DNA from: Malachius bipustulatus
Taxonomy: Eukaryota; Arthropoda; Insecta; Coleoptera; Melyridae
Assembly (NCBI GenBank): GCA_910589415.1
Contig: OU342634.1
Location: 38,184,723 to 38,248,722, forward strand
DNA: 64,000 nucleotides
Direction of reading: 5' to 3'
Part shown: positions 45,719-55,610 of the stretch, one piece after another
How positions within the stretch are numbered: position 1 is the first letter of the stretch
How the letters are laid out: each line of letters begins with the position of its first letter
Made by a program: the position numbers and the translations under genes
Notes under the pieces: model-generated
What the model saw: the letters and a program-made list of their open reading frames with translations, nothing else
Databases searched by the model: none
Told to the model about the DNA's origin: nothing

Positions 45719-48700
45719 CTACAGAGCCTTACGCTTCCCCTTGCAGGTCTCCATTTCAGGGAACACCTCCCGCGGAGGAATCAGACTCAGCATCATGATG
45801 TGTCTGCTGTAGGCGGGAGTGCCGCGGAACTGGGAGTCCGTCCCGTGAAGTCGGTCAAGTACGCCCAGCACCCCGAAACAGTTGGTGAATTTGAGGTGGT
45901 GGAAATCGTGCGCCTCGGGCGAGGGGAAAAACGGCAAATGGTAACCGGAATGCGCGTTAAGGGTGGAGAGGAGGGCGAGGGTGAACCACAACCAGGCGGT
46001 AGCTACGTGGGAGCCCATCAGGAGGACACCCAAGAAAGGAGGGAGGAGGTTGGAGAAGAAATGCTCAATCGGATGACAATATATGGCTGTCACGGCGATC
46101 GGGGCTGTCCACTCGTGATGGCGCTTGTGGATCCACTTGTAGAGATATTTGCTGTGAAGGAGCCTGAAAAAAAAATTTTAAAGTAGAACATCAAAATTAA
46201 GGTAACTTAAGTAAAATACTGAAACCTTGGCCTTGCTACAATAATAATAACTAGATCATGAAGGCGCGCATACGCTCGCGCCCTTATCTGAAGTGATCCC
46301 CGAGTTGAAGTGATCTTCACAACTAACATTTACGCTCCTTAACATTCATATCGTACAGGAGCAAAATAGGATCATTGTGAATCTTGATAACGAATTGTTA
46401 TTAGATTTACCACAAATTGAAGAACGAATTACTTAACAGTTCATGGAAAGCGGATATTCCACACGGAAGTACTTGAAATAGGATCTGATTCCGGCTCGCT
46501 TCCCGCCAACGATTCGCTGACGGACAATACGTGCCAAACCGCTTCAGATGCCGCGACGGCGACGCCAAATTCAACAAACTTCAGATTATTGAATAACAAT
46601 GTAAGCTTCAAGCCAAATCGTTGTCTGATTCGGTTTATTAAATTTTGTAAACAAACTATCAGAATTTTCTACTTTGAACGTCTCCTAAATTCAATGTTGC
46701 ATTGAAATTTTCGACACTATTGCCCGTATTCACAAACGATAATTTCCTAAATAATTACGTAATTAATTGAATGAGTGAGATGGAGATATGCAGTTTTTTT
46801 TTCAATAGAGTGAGATGGATATAATTGATTACGTAATTATTTAGGAAATTATCGTTTGTGAATACGGGCATTTATCTAATATTGGCAGCGATGCGCGACA
46901 CACGCATTTCGAAGCCTCAACTTTCACTTCTCTGGGATCTACACAGTTTACGCGCCATCTACCGAAATATATTTCGTGTAGGTGTCACCATTGCATTGCT
47001 TAGAGGCCTCAACCTTCACATCTCTGGGATCTACGCAGTTTACGCGCCATCTACCGAAAGATTTCTCGCGTAGGTGTCACCATTGTATTGCTTAGAGGCC
47101 TCAACCTTCACATCTCTGGGATCTACGCAGTTTACGCGCCATCTACCGAAAGATATCTCGCGTAGGTGTCACCATTGTATTGCTTAGAGGCCTCAACCTT
47201 CACATCTCTGGGATCTACGCAGTTTACGCGCCATCTACCGAAAGATATCTTGCGTAGGTGTCACCATTGCATTGCTTGGAGGCCTTAACCTTCACATCTC
47301 TGGGATCTACGCAGTTTACGCGCCATCTACCGAAATATATTTCGTGTAGGCGTCACCATTGTATTGCTCAGAGGCCTCAACCTTCACATATCTGGGATCT
47401 ACGCAGTTTACGCGCCATCTACCGAAAGATTTCTCGCGTAGGTGTCACCATTGTATTGCTTAAGAGGCCTCAAGCTTCACATCTCTAGGATCTACACAGT
47501 TTACGCGCCATCTACCGAAAGATATCTCGCGTAGGTGTCACCATTGCATTGCTTAGAGGCCTCAACCTTCACATATTTGGGATCTACGCAGTTTACGCGC
47601 CATCTACCGAAAGATATCTCGCGTAGGTGTCACCATTGTATTTGTTGCGTCCTCAAACTTCACTTCTCTGGGATCTACATTGTTGCGTCCTCAACCTTCA
47701 CTTTTCTGGGATCTACACAGTTTACGCGCCATCTACCGGAAGATTTCTCGCGTGTGTGTCACCATTGTACTGTTTAGTCACTGATGTACAGATCTGTACA
47801 CTCCAACATTGGCAGCGGTGCGCGACGCGCGCATTTCGAGGCTTCAACCTTGAAAGTGACATCTCGATTTTATTATAAGGATTTTTACTTAGTTCCTTCC
47901 AATTAAAATTTTTCCAACAGCAATACGACCTGGCCTATATAGAAAAAAAGGACATGTTTTTCACCAGGCGCGCCCCTTGAAACTAAAAATAAATGTATAG
48001 AAGGCGATTTTTGCCTTTTTTCTGTTTTTTGTGTTTTGATGAAAGAACTATGTATTTTGTTGGAAAATTATTGGACTAAAATAATTGACGAGGGGAAAAT
48101 TTCATACATTTTGTTTGAATTGTCTCATGTTACATTCCAAAAAAAAAAAAATTATAGATTTCGTCATAAATCTGAAAAAAGGACCCAAAAACATTTTTTA
48201 TGAGGAGTTTTCAAAAAAAGTACTTGAACCAAAATTGTACAAAATTTTCTGCTTTACAACTCTTTTCTGATTGTATTCTTCTTTTACATGCATAGTTTTG
48301 ACTTGAAATATAAAATTGCAAAAGTCAGCGCCCCCTAGCGACGAAACTACGCAGAATTTGGAAAAAGATATCAAGTCAAAATTGTAGGAAAATTTCCTTC
48401 CGCTTTACAACTTCAGTGCTACAGAATGTTCAACCAAAATCCAAAGTTTTTCATTAAAACAGGAAAAAAAAACAGCAAAAGTTCTACCCCCCTTGCTCAG
48501 TGGCGCGTCCCCTGGGTGGCGGATTGGGGCCTTCCCTTACAGGAAGGATGCGCGGCCGGAGGTGCTGGGCTGTTTCTGGGAGAACTCGTGACTCACAAAA
48601 GCGGACAGGGCGCCCGACTGCGCGGCGGACCAAGCACAGGACTCGAGAGACGTGTGAGGTGTGACACACGGTGGGGGCAGCGACCCACGAGACCTCTAGC

Positions 48701-51700
48701 TCCGCACACTCACACCAAACACACACAGTACACTGACACAATGGAAAAGTAGACAGATCTCGGAAGCCTCTTCAGCACAGACTGGGAGAACTCTGAGGTG
48801 GAGGTTCGGCGGAATGGTAGCGTCGAAATAAAGTCAGGACCGCACACCTGATGCCGTTGGACAGTACAGGGGCCCACCCTTGCCTAGCCAGCGTAGGGGG
48901 CTGCCCTATCATCCTTCGAAAAATCTTGAAAGCATAGCAATGCCAGGTGGCGCCTGGGAAATAGGCCAAGCTGCGCTTTTCAAGGGGCTTCGCCTGCGGC
49001 CGCCACCGACCAGAAACCTTAGGAATAGTTTTTAAGGAAGTGGGAAGAGAGGGAGGAGAGAAGTCTACTTGAACATACAAATCTACACAAACGAAACAAA
49101 AATCATGGCAGAAGAAGACAAGGAAAAAACGAAAAACGTGCAAAAAATGGAAGTAGAGTTCCCTAGCTCAGAGCCGGAAGAAATTCCTAAAGCTCTGGAA
49201 GATCTCCTTCTGGGGGCCTCCGAATCCGACGGCGACCTGCGCGGCCCGACTCCGAAGGAAGCAGGAGAGCAGAAATGCACTCCAGCAGAAACGGAGTCCG
49301 GGCCGTCGGTCGGCGGGGGAAAAGAGAAGGCCCTAGAAAGAAGGAAACAGAAAAAGAAGGAAAAGAGACGAGAAGCCAGGAAGGCGGAACGGCAGGTGCG
49401 GAGGAAGCAGCGAGAAATCGCAGCGGCCACAACAGCCCTGTCAAGTCAGGTAGGGGCGCTCGAACTAGGGAAGACAGGGGAGTCCGACAGGAAACCCACG
49501 TCCCTTGGTGAGAGCACCCAACTAGGCGATTCCACCACTGGTACTCCAAGGACCTCCGAGAGGGGACCTAGCGCACGGGACGCCAGGAGGGCCGCAAATA
49601 AGCGGACCTTCAGGCTGCCCACGGAGCCGGCCAGCTTGAGGGAGGAGGCGGGGAAAAGCACGACCACGCATGGAGTGCTACCCTCGCCGGGACCCTCAAA
49701 AAGATCGCGCTCTGACGGAAGGACCCCCCCCCCCCCCCCGAGAGGGAGAAAAAGAGAATTGCCCTCGACAAGAGGGAGGAGGGACCGGCAAATAGGAGTA
49801 GGCGTGCCGGGGGGCAGCCCAACCCGAAAGGGAGGGCGGACCCCAGGCCTGCCTGCCCGAAAGCGGAACCTCCGACAAAACAGCCTCAACAGCTGAGAGC
49901 CCAAAGTAAGTCTCTCCAAGTAGTCATCAGGTCCAACCGACCAGATGGCAAAGTTGGAGAAGAAGAAGCAACAGAGCTGCGCCGACAGCTGGTGGCTGAG
50001 CTGAAAAAAGCCCTGACTACAAATCGGGAGCTTGAGCTCAGCTTCCAGAAATCAGGAGAGACACCTAGAAGCTGCATACTGGTGTCCAAGAGGCTAAGCT
50101 CGGTACCCTTACCGCAGCTGGGGACCAGGGACGCCACAGCAATGCTTCTGGAATACAAAGTAAGTGATATCTCACATAAGATAATTCTAAGTAGCTTATA
50201 TCTCCCATACGACGGTGAACGTCTGCCATCGCAAGAGATGGCAGATATAACAACGTTTGGGGAAAGCAGAGGGATCCCAGTAGTAATAGGCTGTGATGCC
50301 AACGCGCATCACACCCTATGGGGCAGCACCGACGTCAACACACGCGGAGAGGCCCTACTGGAATATTTAGCAACCACAGACCTTGAAATAAGTAATAGAG
50401 GCAGGGAACCAACCTTTGTCAATCGCAACCGCAAGGAGGTGATTGACATAACCCTAGCCTCCAAAAGCATAACCTGTGACGTACGAGAATGGCAAGTGAC
50501 GGGCGATGTCCTGCTGTCCGACCACCGCATGATCCGATTCAAGATCAAAGCGAGGATGGCGGTAGACAAGCCCAAACGAAACCCAAGGACAACTAATTGG
50601 GAGATCTTTACAAAAGATCTCCAAATAAGGTTCAAGGGTCCCCCACCTCAAATCACACAGGAAAACATAGACCAAGAGGTAGAGAAATTAAGCAAAAAGA
50701 TAACCGAGGCGTACGAAAAGGCGTGTCCCTTGAGAAGGCCTCCAGAAAAGAAAATCAGGTGGTGGAGCAAAGAACTCCATCACCTCAGGAGGTCAGCGAG
50801 GAGGTCACTTCGACAGGCCGTGACCTCGGGAGAGGACACTCAATGGGACCGTTTTCGAGAAGCCAGAAGAGAATTTAAGAGAGAGATAAGGCGCAGCAAG
50901 AGAGCGAGCTGGCGAGAATTCTGCGAGGAGATAACCTCTCTCCCGGAAACAGCCAGGCTCGCAAAACTGCTCAGTGCCTCAAAACGTAACGAAATAGGCT
51001 CGATCAAGAAAGAGGACGGAACCTGGACAGAAACGGAGGAGGAGACAATTGAGCACCTCCTCAGAATCCACTTCCCGGGAACAGACCAAGTCGACCCAGA
51101 GAGGCGGGCGGAGCCAACCTCGGACTGGCAGCTAGCCGAAAATCTGGTAAACGACGAGGTCATACGAAGGGTAAGCAAAGAGTTCCGTCCATACAAGACA
51201 GCAGGACCTGATGGCATTTTCCCAGCATTGCTGCAGGCGGGCCTGGAAACGATTCTCCCCAGCGTGAGAAACATATTCCGGGCTAGCCTAGCAACGGGAT
51301 ATTTGCCCCAGGCATGGAGGAAAGCAAACGTGGTCTTCATTCCCAAACAAGGAAAAGAGGACTACACTTTAGCTAAGTCATTCAGGCCTATCAGTCTGAC
51401 ATCCTTCATGCTGAAAATGCTAGAAAGGATAGTCGACAGATACCTGATAGAAAACACACTGCGTGAGTTCCCGTTTCACAGGGGTCAACATGCTTACCTG
51501 AAGCAAAGATCCACGGAAACTGCTCTACACGCAGTGACTAGAGAAATTGAAAAAGCGCTTCATCACGGGAACTGGGCCTTGGCCATTTTCTTTGATGTGG
51601 AAGGCGCTTTTGACAAGGCAAGAACAAAAACCATATGCACCGAGCTGCAATCCAGGGGTACCCCCCAGGTCCTGATTAACTGGATTGCTTCAGCGATCGA

Positions 51701-54700
51701 AAGCAGGCAGGTGTCATCGGGTGCGGGAGAAGTTCGAGTGGGCATTGCGGTGAGTGGTGGATGCCCCCAAGGCAGCTGCCTATCACCTCACCTGTGGTGC
51801 CTGATCATGGACGGCCTCCTAAAGCGCCTGACAGATGACGGACTGTATGCACAGGCATACGCTGACGATGGGCTGGTTCTAGTAACCGGCCAATTCCTAA
51901 GCGTGGTCTGCGATCGCATGCAAAGTGCATGTAAGATAATCGAAAAATGGTGTGAAGAGGCGGGGCTGACTATCAACCCCGGAAAAACCGACATGGTCCT
52001 CTTCACTAGGAAAAGGGAAAAAAGAGGATTCAAACCACCCAGGCTGTTTGGCAAACTCCTAACTCTTAGTGGGGAGGCCAAATACCTTGGAATGGTACTA
52101 GACGAAAAGTTGACCTGGAAGCCACAGATTGACAGAATAGTCACAAAAACTGTGTCATCTCTATGGCAGCTAAGAGGGACAATAGGCAAGGTGTGGGGGC
52201 TAAAACCGAAGATAATGCACTGGTTATACACGGCCATCATCAGACCGAGAATCAGTTATGGTTCGGTGGTCTGGTGGAAAACAACCACAAGCAATACCGT
52301 TGCAAACAGGCTAGCTAAACTCCAACGGCTCGCCAGTTTGTTAATAACAAGTGCAATGAGAACCACCCCGTCAGCAGCCCTGAATGTCATTCTGGAGCTG
52401 CCACCGCTTCCCATTTGGATAAAAGGGGAGGCCATGGCGGCCCACCTAAGAATGCGTGATTCGGGACTATGGAAAGGCGGAGGTTACAAAGGACACACAG
52501 AGATAGCCAAGGTTGCCGAGATGGAGATACCAATCTCAAACCTTATGTCTACCTCAAAAACAAGAAGCAACAGAGAAAACAAGAAATTTACCCTGCAAAT
52601 TCCTGAAAAGGAAAAGTGGGAAAAAAGGGAGGTAGCCTTCGAACCAGGAGGACTAGTCTGTTTCACAGACGGCTCCAGGAACAAAAATGGCCACGTAGGA
52701 GCGGGGCTCTACCTGGCTGGACGGAAACTGGGAAGATCCTACCCTCTTGGGTCCACCGCAACCGTCTTCCAGGCGGAGATTTATGCTATCCTGCAAGCAG
52801 CTAGACTGGAGCAGATAATGGCAGCCGGGGAACGGACGATATACATATGCACGGATAGTCAGGCCGCCGCGAAAGCGCTGGACACACACGGAACCAGCTC
52901 CCCACTGGTCCAGGAGTGTGTCGAGGCGCTGAACAGACTGGCGGACAGAAAATCGGTGCATATCGTGTGGGTTCCTGCACACTCAGGTGTACCAGGTAAT
53001 GAGCTGGCAGATCAATACGCGAAGCTCGGGACCAGGGAAACCTTTTGTGGGCCGGAGCCCGTCCTGGGTCTGACCAAAAATCTTCTCAAAGAATCTATAA
53101 AAGAATGGACACGCAAGGGTTTAGAGAACCACTGGGAAACAGCACCAGGCTGCAGACAGGCCAGGCTGTTTCTGGCTGGTCCGATCGGAAACGGATGGAC
53201 CAGCATGTCCAGAATGAACCGGAGGGAACTCAGACTACTAGTCGGGGTTCTCACCGGTCACAGCAGCCTGAACAGACACCTGCAAGTGATGGGGGTCACT
53301 CGGGACCCGGTCTGCCCCAAATGCGGAATGGATGACGAGGACTCCCACCATTATGTGGGCGTATGCGAGGTATACAGTAACCTCAGGCTCAACATCTTTG
53401 GGTCTGAGGAGCTACAAGAGGAAGAAATGAAACTCCTCTCATACAACAATCTTCTGGCCTTTATTAAAAGGTCGGGGAGGTTCGAGTAGGAGTTTCACCA
53501 TGGTTTGGGTAAGGCGAAAAGGGCCCTCGGTGGCCTAGTCGCTTGGGGTGTACCACCCCAACCCACCATACTACTACTACTACTCTACCCCCCTCTACGA
53601 CTACTAGGTACTCTTTATGATGGTATCAAGAACTTCTGATTGCAATTACGCGAAAACTAATTTACCGATAGCTTTTGGGTTTTGCACACAATTGACTGTC
53701 TCGCAAAGAGTCTGCACTGCAACTCAAAATAATGAACCGATCTGGTTGATTATGCTTTTATTTTCTTCGTATTAAAAGTCTCTACAATTCGTCCATTGGG
53801 ACCATGTACATTGATCCAGCAGTTTTTATTTTATAAGCAAAAAAACAAAAAAGAGATTTTTCGCACTAAATTAATAAAAAAATTAAAATGGTAAACTTGA
53901 CTAGAAAACTATGCAGTTAGGATCTGAGGGCCATTCCGCGTGTGATGGCACCAGCGTTGTTGGTATTTCGTTACTAAGTGTCAGAATTTAGTGATTTTGG
54001 AGCTCTGTTGCTTGGTCTATATCAGATTTCAGTGCAGTGACATAAGAAGCAATCTGCCCCAAATCATTGTTGAAATTCCATAGTTACTTGGACATCAAAA
54101 GTGACAAGACATCGAAGTTCTGCACAAAGCAAAAGCAATCATGTCTTTAGCTGCAATTATATTATTAAGACGAGCCCATCTTCACGATTCAATTTCAATA
54201 CTCCACTGCCGCACGTTCACAACTTTAAGAAGAGATAATCGAGACAGAAACCCAACCATGGTTCTTAATTCTAACTCGATCGTCGCTAGAAGAACCATGT
54301 CAACTGACCACAGCAAGCTCTGGATAGTCGAGAAGGCACTGATCGTTGCCTTGATCGGCGTTTTACCATCGACAGTGATTTACCCTTGCCTAATCTGCGA
54401 TGACCTTGCCGCTCTCGCGGTGGTAGTTCACATGCACTGGGGCTTGGAAGGCGTCTGTGCTGATTATGCGAGACCCATCATATTGGGAAATGCTTTATCA
54501 AAAATGGTGTTGGGGCTGCTGTATGCTGTCTCGGCTGTCACGTTGGGATCTTTGCTGTATTATAATCATACCGATATTGGTATTGGAGCGACCATCAGAA
54601 AGTTCTGGGAGATCAAAGATTGATCCTTTTATGTAATTTGCAACAATTATAATTTCTTTAATAAAATTATAGAAGAAAATACTTGTGTATTTTAGTTAAA

Positions 54701-55610
54701 TATTAAGAGTGTAAAACACCTACCTACATGTAAAATGTAAATAGAATTTTATGTATTAAAATGCACCTACCTATGAGAGTAATAGAACCCGGCCTCTTCA
54801 ACCAGAATATGTATAGCTAATTCACCCAGCACCCAATGGAACGTCGGCAGCTCTCTGATCGGAGGGAATCCACGCCACACCATCAGGTAATACATAACCA
54901 GGTTTGAAGGAAACCCGACCACAATCTGATTGATCAGCACTGACCAAAGTACCCTTAACAATCGCCCGGTATCGACAGGTTCATTAGTACCCGGCTGGAT
55001 CTTGTATCGACGCAAGGCAGCTGGACGATTGGTGACATCCAAAAATGTGTAGATCATACCGAAAGCCCAGTACACACCAAAGGTGAGGATTAGTGTGCCA
55101 TTAACCCACAGATGGAACGGATCTTCGCCTACTGTGTCTAGAAAACGATCCCATTGAGCTTGCCAGAAGTCACCTGATGCACCCCAGAATCGTTGACAAT
55201 GCCTGTGGATTACAATAAAAATAATTTAACTACTCACCACCACTCATTAATTAATTTAATGTTTCTAAAAATATGATAAGCAAAATATGAAAAATGGAAA
55301 AAAATCACAAGTAAGGTATCTTGAAGAGTATTTCAAGGAAAATCTTTATTTTTGAGTAGGCATTTTGTGTATAATAGTAATAGATGAGTTGGGATGTCTC
55401 TTCCTTCAGGTAGGTAAGTACTTACCAAGTGATGGTATTACGAGCTGCAGCAAAACATACCAGAGCGGAACTCAAGACAATCAGGACACTCCGGAGAGAT
55501 GAAAGTACTGAGGGCGGTTGTTGTTGAGCGGTGTTTCCCATGGATCGCTTTCCAGGGGATCCTTCGCTGCTGCTGGACGAGCATGAGTCTCCTTTTTGAT
55601 CTAAAGACAT
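45719..55610 (-). CDS. FAXDC2-like fatty acid hydroxylase superfamily protein, 353 aa
   Basis: Three coding exons on the minus strand: 55610-55426, 55202-54771 and 46163-45719; phases match (phase 2 at both introns) and sum to 1,062 nt. The protein is an ER-type multi-pass membrane enzyme with the di-iron histidine boxes of the sterol desaturase/fatty acid hydroxylase superfamily: SHRLLH (H205, H209), HKRHH (H218, H221, H222), NAHSGYH (H277, H281) and HDFHH (H291, H294, H295). The segments FLDVTNRPAALRRYKIQP and then EEAGFYYSHR are typical of FAXDC2 rather than of C4 sterol methyl oxidase or FA2H. Length is close to vertebrate FAXDC2 (about 330). An acceptor just before the ATG (TTTCCAG|GAGCAATG) implies an upstream non-coding exon. 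The second intron, about 8.6 kb, hosts a minisatellite, a LINE and an SdhD-like gene on the other strand. Confidence 0.9.
46721..46870. mobile_element. Short palindromic MITE, copy 2
   Basis: About 150 bp, ends TGCCCGTATTCACAAACGAT and its exact complement; same family as 4252-4392. It directly abuts the left edge of the 92-bp minisatellite region. Confidence 0.8.
46881..47850. repeat. 92-bp minisatellite, nine units, with matching end blocks
   Basis: The landmark TTTACGCGCCATCTACCG occurs at 46947, 47039, 47131, 47223, 47315, 47407, 47500, 47592 and 47721. Spacing is 92 bp six times, then 93, 92 and 129; the last step holds an extra partial copy of about 37 bp. Unit text includes CCTCAACCTTCACATCTCTG and AGGTGTCACCATTG. 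The array is bracketed by direct copies of ATTGGCAGCG followed by a TGCGCGAC and CGCATTTCGA block (46881-46912 and 47808-47842). Units are highly alike, so homogenisation or recent expansion is likely. It lies in the second intron of the FAXDC2-like gene. Open frames through it reflect the repeat, not a gene. Confidence 0.9.
48483..48493. repeat. Left 11-bp target-site duplication of the LINE
   Basis: TCTACCCCCCT, repeated exactly at 53584-53594 on the other side of the retrotransposon. Confidence 0.85.
49069..49896 (+). CDS. LINE ORF1 (gag-like), 275 aa
   Basis: A basic, low-complexity protein: an acidic N-terminal part, a lysine/arginine/glutamate-rich helix around residues 85-120 (ALERRKQKKKEKRREARKAE), then a Ser/Pro/Arg-rich tail. 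No CCHC zinc knuckles are seen, although ORF1 proteins of this group normally have them. A run of 16 C at 49724-49739 precedes the last part; after it the frame that leads into ORF2 is also open without a stop. The annotated C-terminus may therefore be an out-of-frame tail caused by a length change in the C-run. A start at the in-frame ATG at 49105 is also possible. Confidence 0.7.
   Translation: MNIQIYTNETKIMAEEDKEKTKNVQKMEVEFPSSEPEEIPKALEDLLLGASESDGDLRGPTPKEAGEQKCTPAETESGPSVGGGKEKALERRKQKKKEKRREARKAERQVRRKQREIAAATTALSSQVGALELGKTGESDRKPTSLGESTQLGDSTTGTPRTSERGPSARDARRAANKRTFRLPTEPASLREEAGKSTTTHGVLPSPGPSKRSRSDGRTPPPPPRGRKRELPSTRGRRDRQIGVGVPGGSPTRKGGRTPGLPARKRNLRQNSLNS
49992..53489 (+). CDS. 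LINE ORF2: endonuclease, reverse transcriptase, RNase H, 1,165 aa
   Basis: Encodes the retrotransposition enzymes. The endonuclease part shows GCDANAHHTLWGS (about 100-112) and LSDHRMIRF (about 175-183), the later catalytic motifs of APE-type nucleases. Reverse transcriptase runs about 380-720 with AGPDGIFPALL, FRPISLTSF, FFDVEGAFD (about 534) and the YADD active site (623-626). RNase H follows, with CFTDGSRNKNG (catalytic Asp about 893), the QAEIYAI segment, TDSQAA and WVPAHSGVPGNELAD. Near the end is CPKCGMDDEDSHHYVGVC (1108-1125), a CCHC-type knuckle. The listed first codon is GTG and the frame is open further upstream to the C-run, so this is not a natural start. The first third of the endonuclease, including the catalytic Glu (QEP-type) motif, is missing, which suggests an internal deletion joining ORF1 to ORF2. 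Confidence 0.9.
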   Translation: MAELKKALTTNRELELSFQKSGETPRSCILVSKRLSSVPLPQLGTRDATAMLLEYKVSDISHKIILSSLYLPYDGERLPSQEMADITTFGESRGIPVVIGCDANAHHTLWGSTDVNTRGEALLEYLATTDLEISNRGREPTFVNRNRKEVIDITLASKSITCDVREWQVTGDVLLSDHRMIRFKIKARMAVDKPKRNPRTTNWEIFTKDLQIRFKGPPPQITQENIDQEVEKLSKKITEAYEKACPLRRPPEKKIRWWSKELHHLRRSARRSLRQAVTSGEDTQWDRFREARREFKREIRRSKRASWREFCEEITSLPETARLAKLLSASKRNEIGSIKKEDGTWTETEEETIEHLLRIHFPGTDQVDPERRAEPTSDWQLAENLVNDEVIRRVSKEFRPYKTAGPDGIFPALLQAGLETILPSVRNIFRASLATGYLPQAWRKANVVFIPKQGKEDYTLAKSFRPISLTSFMLKMLERIVDRYLIENTLREFPFHRGQHAYLKQRSTETALHAVTREIEKALHHGNWALAIFFDVEGAFDKARTKTICTELQSRGTPQVLINWIASAIESRQVSSGAGEVRVGIAVSGGCPQGSCLSPHLWCLIMDGLLKRLTDDGLYAQAYADDGLVLVTGQFLSVVCDRMQSACKIIEKWCEEAGLTINPGKTDMVLFTRKREKRGFKPPRLFGKLLTLSGEAKYLGMVLDEKLTWKPQIDRIVTKTVSSLWQLRGTIGKVWGLKPKIMHWLYTAIIRPRISYGSVVWWKTTTSNTVANRLAKLQRLASLLITSAMRTTPSAALNVILELPPLPIWIKGEAMAAHLRMRDSGLWKGGGYKGHTEIAKVAEMEIPISNLMSTSKTRSNRENKKFTLQIPEKEKWEKREVAFEPGGLVCFTDGSRNKNGHVGAGLYLAGRKLGRSYPLGSTATVFQAEIYAILQAARLEQIMAAGERTIYICTDSQAAAKALDTHGTSSPLVQECVEALNRLADRKSVHIVWVPAHSGVPGNELADQYAKLGTRETFCGPEPVLGLTKNLLKESIKEWTRKGLENHWETAPGCRQARLFLAGPIGNGWTSMSRMNRRELRLLVGVLTGHSSLNRHLQVMGVTRDPVCPKCGMDDEDSHHYVGVCEVYSNLRLNIFGSEELQEEEMKLLSYNNLLAFIKRSGRFE
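53584..53594. repeat. Right 11-bp target-site duplication of the LINE
   Basis: TCTACCCCCCT, identical to 48483-48493. It follows directly on the (TAC)n tail. Confidence 0.85.
54141..54623 (+). CDS. SdhD: Succinate dehydrogenase cytochrome b small subunit (SdhD-like), intronless, 160 aa
   Basis: CybS anchors the succinate dehydrogenase catalytic subunits in the inner mitochondrial membrane and helps bind haem b and ubiquinone (complex II). The frame is uninterrupted. The N-terminal 50-60 residues are rich in Arg, Ser and Leu with few acidic residues, as expected for a mitochondrial presequence. The core then shows VEKALIVALIGVLPS, HMHWGLEG (97-103) with the haem-ligand histidine region, and CADYARP with the quinone-site Asp-Tyr pair (108-109); a third membrane helix (about 124-141) and NHTDIGIGATIRKFWEIKD at the end match CybS from other animals. 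AATAAA is at 54660-54665. It lies within an intron of the FAXDC2-like gene on the opposite strand. The lack of introns suggests a retrocopy, but all key residues are kept, so it is likely functional. Whether a parent gene exists elsewhere cannot be seen here. Confidence 0.88.
   Translation: MSLAAIILLRRAHLHDSISILHCRTFTTLRRDNRDRNPTMVLNSNSIVARRTMSTDHSKLWIVEKALIVALIGVLPSTVIYPCLICDDLAALAVVVHMHWGLEGVCADYARPIILGNALSKMVLGLLYAVSAVTLGSLLYYNHTDIGIGATIRKFWEIKD
54660..54665 (+). terminator. Polyadenylation signal of the SdhD-like gene
   Basis: AATAAA 36 bp after the stop codon. The nearby minus-strand exon 2 of the FAXDC2-like gene ends at 54771, so this transcript should stop about 100 bp before running antisense into that exon. 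Confidence 0.7.

Larger units (their letters stand above)
48494..53583 (+). mobile_element. Near full-length LINE (I/LOA/R1-like group) in the FAXDC2-like intron
   Basis: About 5.1 kb between 11-bp target duplications TCTACCCCCCT. It is GC-rich against its AT-rich surroundings. Order: 5' UTR of about 575 bp, gag-like ORF1, a long ORF2 with apurinic-like endonuclease, reverse transcriptase and RNase H, a C-terminal zinc knuckle, and a 3' end in a (TAC)n tail instead of poly(A). The presence of RNase H puts it in the I/LOA/R1 assemblage; the clade is not fixed. The exact duplication and long open frames suggest a recent insertion. It is antisense to the host gene. Confidence 0.9.

Noticed and set aside
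45800..46186. 128-codon plus-strand frame
   Set aside because: It is the antisense shadow of the last exon of the FAXDC2-like gene, which has the histidine boxes and matching splice phase.
46881..47850. CRISPR-like repeated array
   Set aside because: Units are contiguous 92-bp repeats without unique spacers, in a eukaryotic intron.
46858..47878. Several 70-80 codon plus-strand frames with repeated peptides
   Set aside because: They are translations of the 92-bp minisatellite; 92 is not a multiple of three, so successive units shift frame. No start or domain supports a protein.
49083..49919. Long minus-strand frames over LINE ORF1
   Set aside because: GC-rich shadow frames; the plus strand carries the coherent ORF1-ORF2 order with a 3' (TAC)n tail.
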